This document shows, piece by piece, positions 6,286-6,362 of a stretch of 6,362 nt of DNA. The notes under the pieces are model-generated. The model was not told where the DNA came from and did not search any database. It was given only the letters and a program-made list of their open reading frames with translations. Position numbers and translations under genes: made by a program. Origin of the DNA: Clostridiales bacterium (GTDB lineage Bacteria; Bacillota; Clostridia; Lachnospirales; WQUN01); the NCBI GenBank assembly GCA_031273705.1, contig JAISRJ010000264.1, positions 1 to 6,362 on the forward strand. The letters run 5' to 3'. The stretch's first letter is position 1. The number at the start of each line of letters is the position of its first letter.

Positions 6286-6307
6286 ATACGTTCTTATAAC
6301 GTTGTTT

Positions 6308-6329
6308 GATTATTCCCTACGGAATAATT
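6308..6329 (+). repeat. Short hairpin just upstream of the last gene
   Basis: ATTATTCC (6309-6316) pairs perfectly with GGAATAAT (6321-6328) around the 4-nt loop CTAC, with a possible extra G-T pair outside. It lies 8 bp before the AAGGGGG ribosome binding site at 6337. It could be part of the 5' leader structure of the next gene or a weak terminator, though the following bases contain only a short T-run. Confidence 0.5.
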
Positions 6330-6336
6330 TATCTCC

Positions 6337-6343
6337 AAGGGGG
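6337..6343 (+). promoter_or_regulatory. Ribosome binding site of the truncated last gene
   Basis: AAGGGGG lies 6 nt before the ATG at 6350. The spacing is ideal, and this is the main evidence that a real gene begins at the window edge. Confidence 0.6.
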
Positions 6344-6349
6344 AAAACT

Positions 6350-6362
6350 ATGACGGTAAGCT
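6350..6362 (+). CDS. Start of an unidentified gene, cut by the window edge
   Basis: An ATG behind a strong ribosome binding site begins a frame reading M-T-V-S before the window ends. Four codons are too few to suggest a product. In many Firmicutes thiN (thiamine pyrophosphokinase) follows rpe, but the 210-bp structured gap before this gene suggests a separate transcription unit, and nothing visible supports thiN. Confidence 0.5.

Noticed and set aside
6302..6330. Promoter with TTGTTT and TAATTT upstream of the last gene
   Set aside because: The -10 matches only 3 of 6 positions and the spacer is filled by the 8-bp hairpin. The TTGAAT/TATAGA pair at 6252-6280 is a better, though still weak, candidate.

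Overview
The window is a compact plus-strand housekeeping operon from a Gram-positive bacterium, most likely a Bacillota member of clostridial type. The signs are the GGAGG-type ribosome binding sites, the moderately AT-rich sequence, and a gene order well known from Firmicutes: rsmB, rlmN, a PP2C phosphatase gene, a PASTA kinase gene, then rpe. No mobile element, CRISPR array, rRNA, tRNA or defence system was seen.

Layout. Positions 1-172 (minus strand) hold the 5' part of a gene for an HPr-like protein that keeps the regulatory-serine region of HPr but not the active-site histidine. Positions 173-364 are a divergent intergenic region with a candidate promoter facing each way, a 16-bp tandem direct repeat, and a strong Shine-Dalgarno site that leads to an apparently non-canonical (ATT or ATC) start of rsmB. 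Then follow rsmB (16S rRNA m5C methyltransferase, about 365-1630), rlmN (23S/tRNA m2A radical-SAM methyltransferase, 1627-2703, ATGA overlap), the PP2C phosphatase gene (prpC/stp, GTG start, 2747-3481), the PASTA Ser/Thr kinase gene (prkC/stkP, GTG start, 3488-5455) and rpe (ribulose-5-phosphate 3-epimerase, 5456-6139, starting on the base after the kinase stop). Gaps are -4, 43, 6 and 0 bp, so the five genes are probably one transcription unit. Positions 6140-6349 are non-coding and rich in inverted repeats, including a perfect 14-bp pair enclosing a second hairpin. A new plus-strand gene begins at 6350 behind a strong ribosome binding site and is cut after four codons.

Function. The operon joins two rRNA modification enzymes with a membrane Ser/Thr kinase and its opposing phosphatase, which in Firmicutes sense cell-wall state and tune growth, dormancy and translation, plus a pentose phosphate enzyme. 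The ribosome-assembly GTPase gene rsgA, usually found between prkC and rpe, is absent here, and the fmt side upstream of rsmB is replaced by the divergent HPr-like gene.

The points most worth checking are the rsmB start, the His-less HPr-like protein, the missing rsgA, and the inverted-repeat region after rpe. I do not see evidence of a wholly new multi-gene system.
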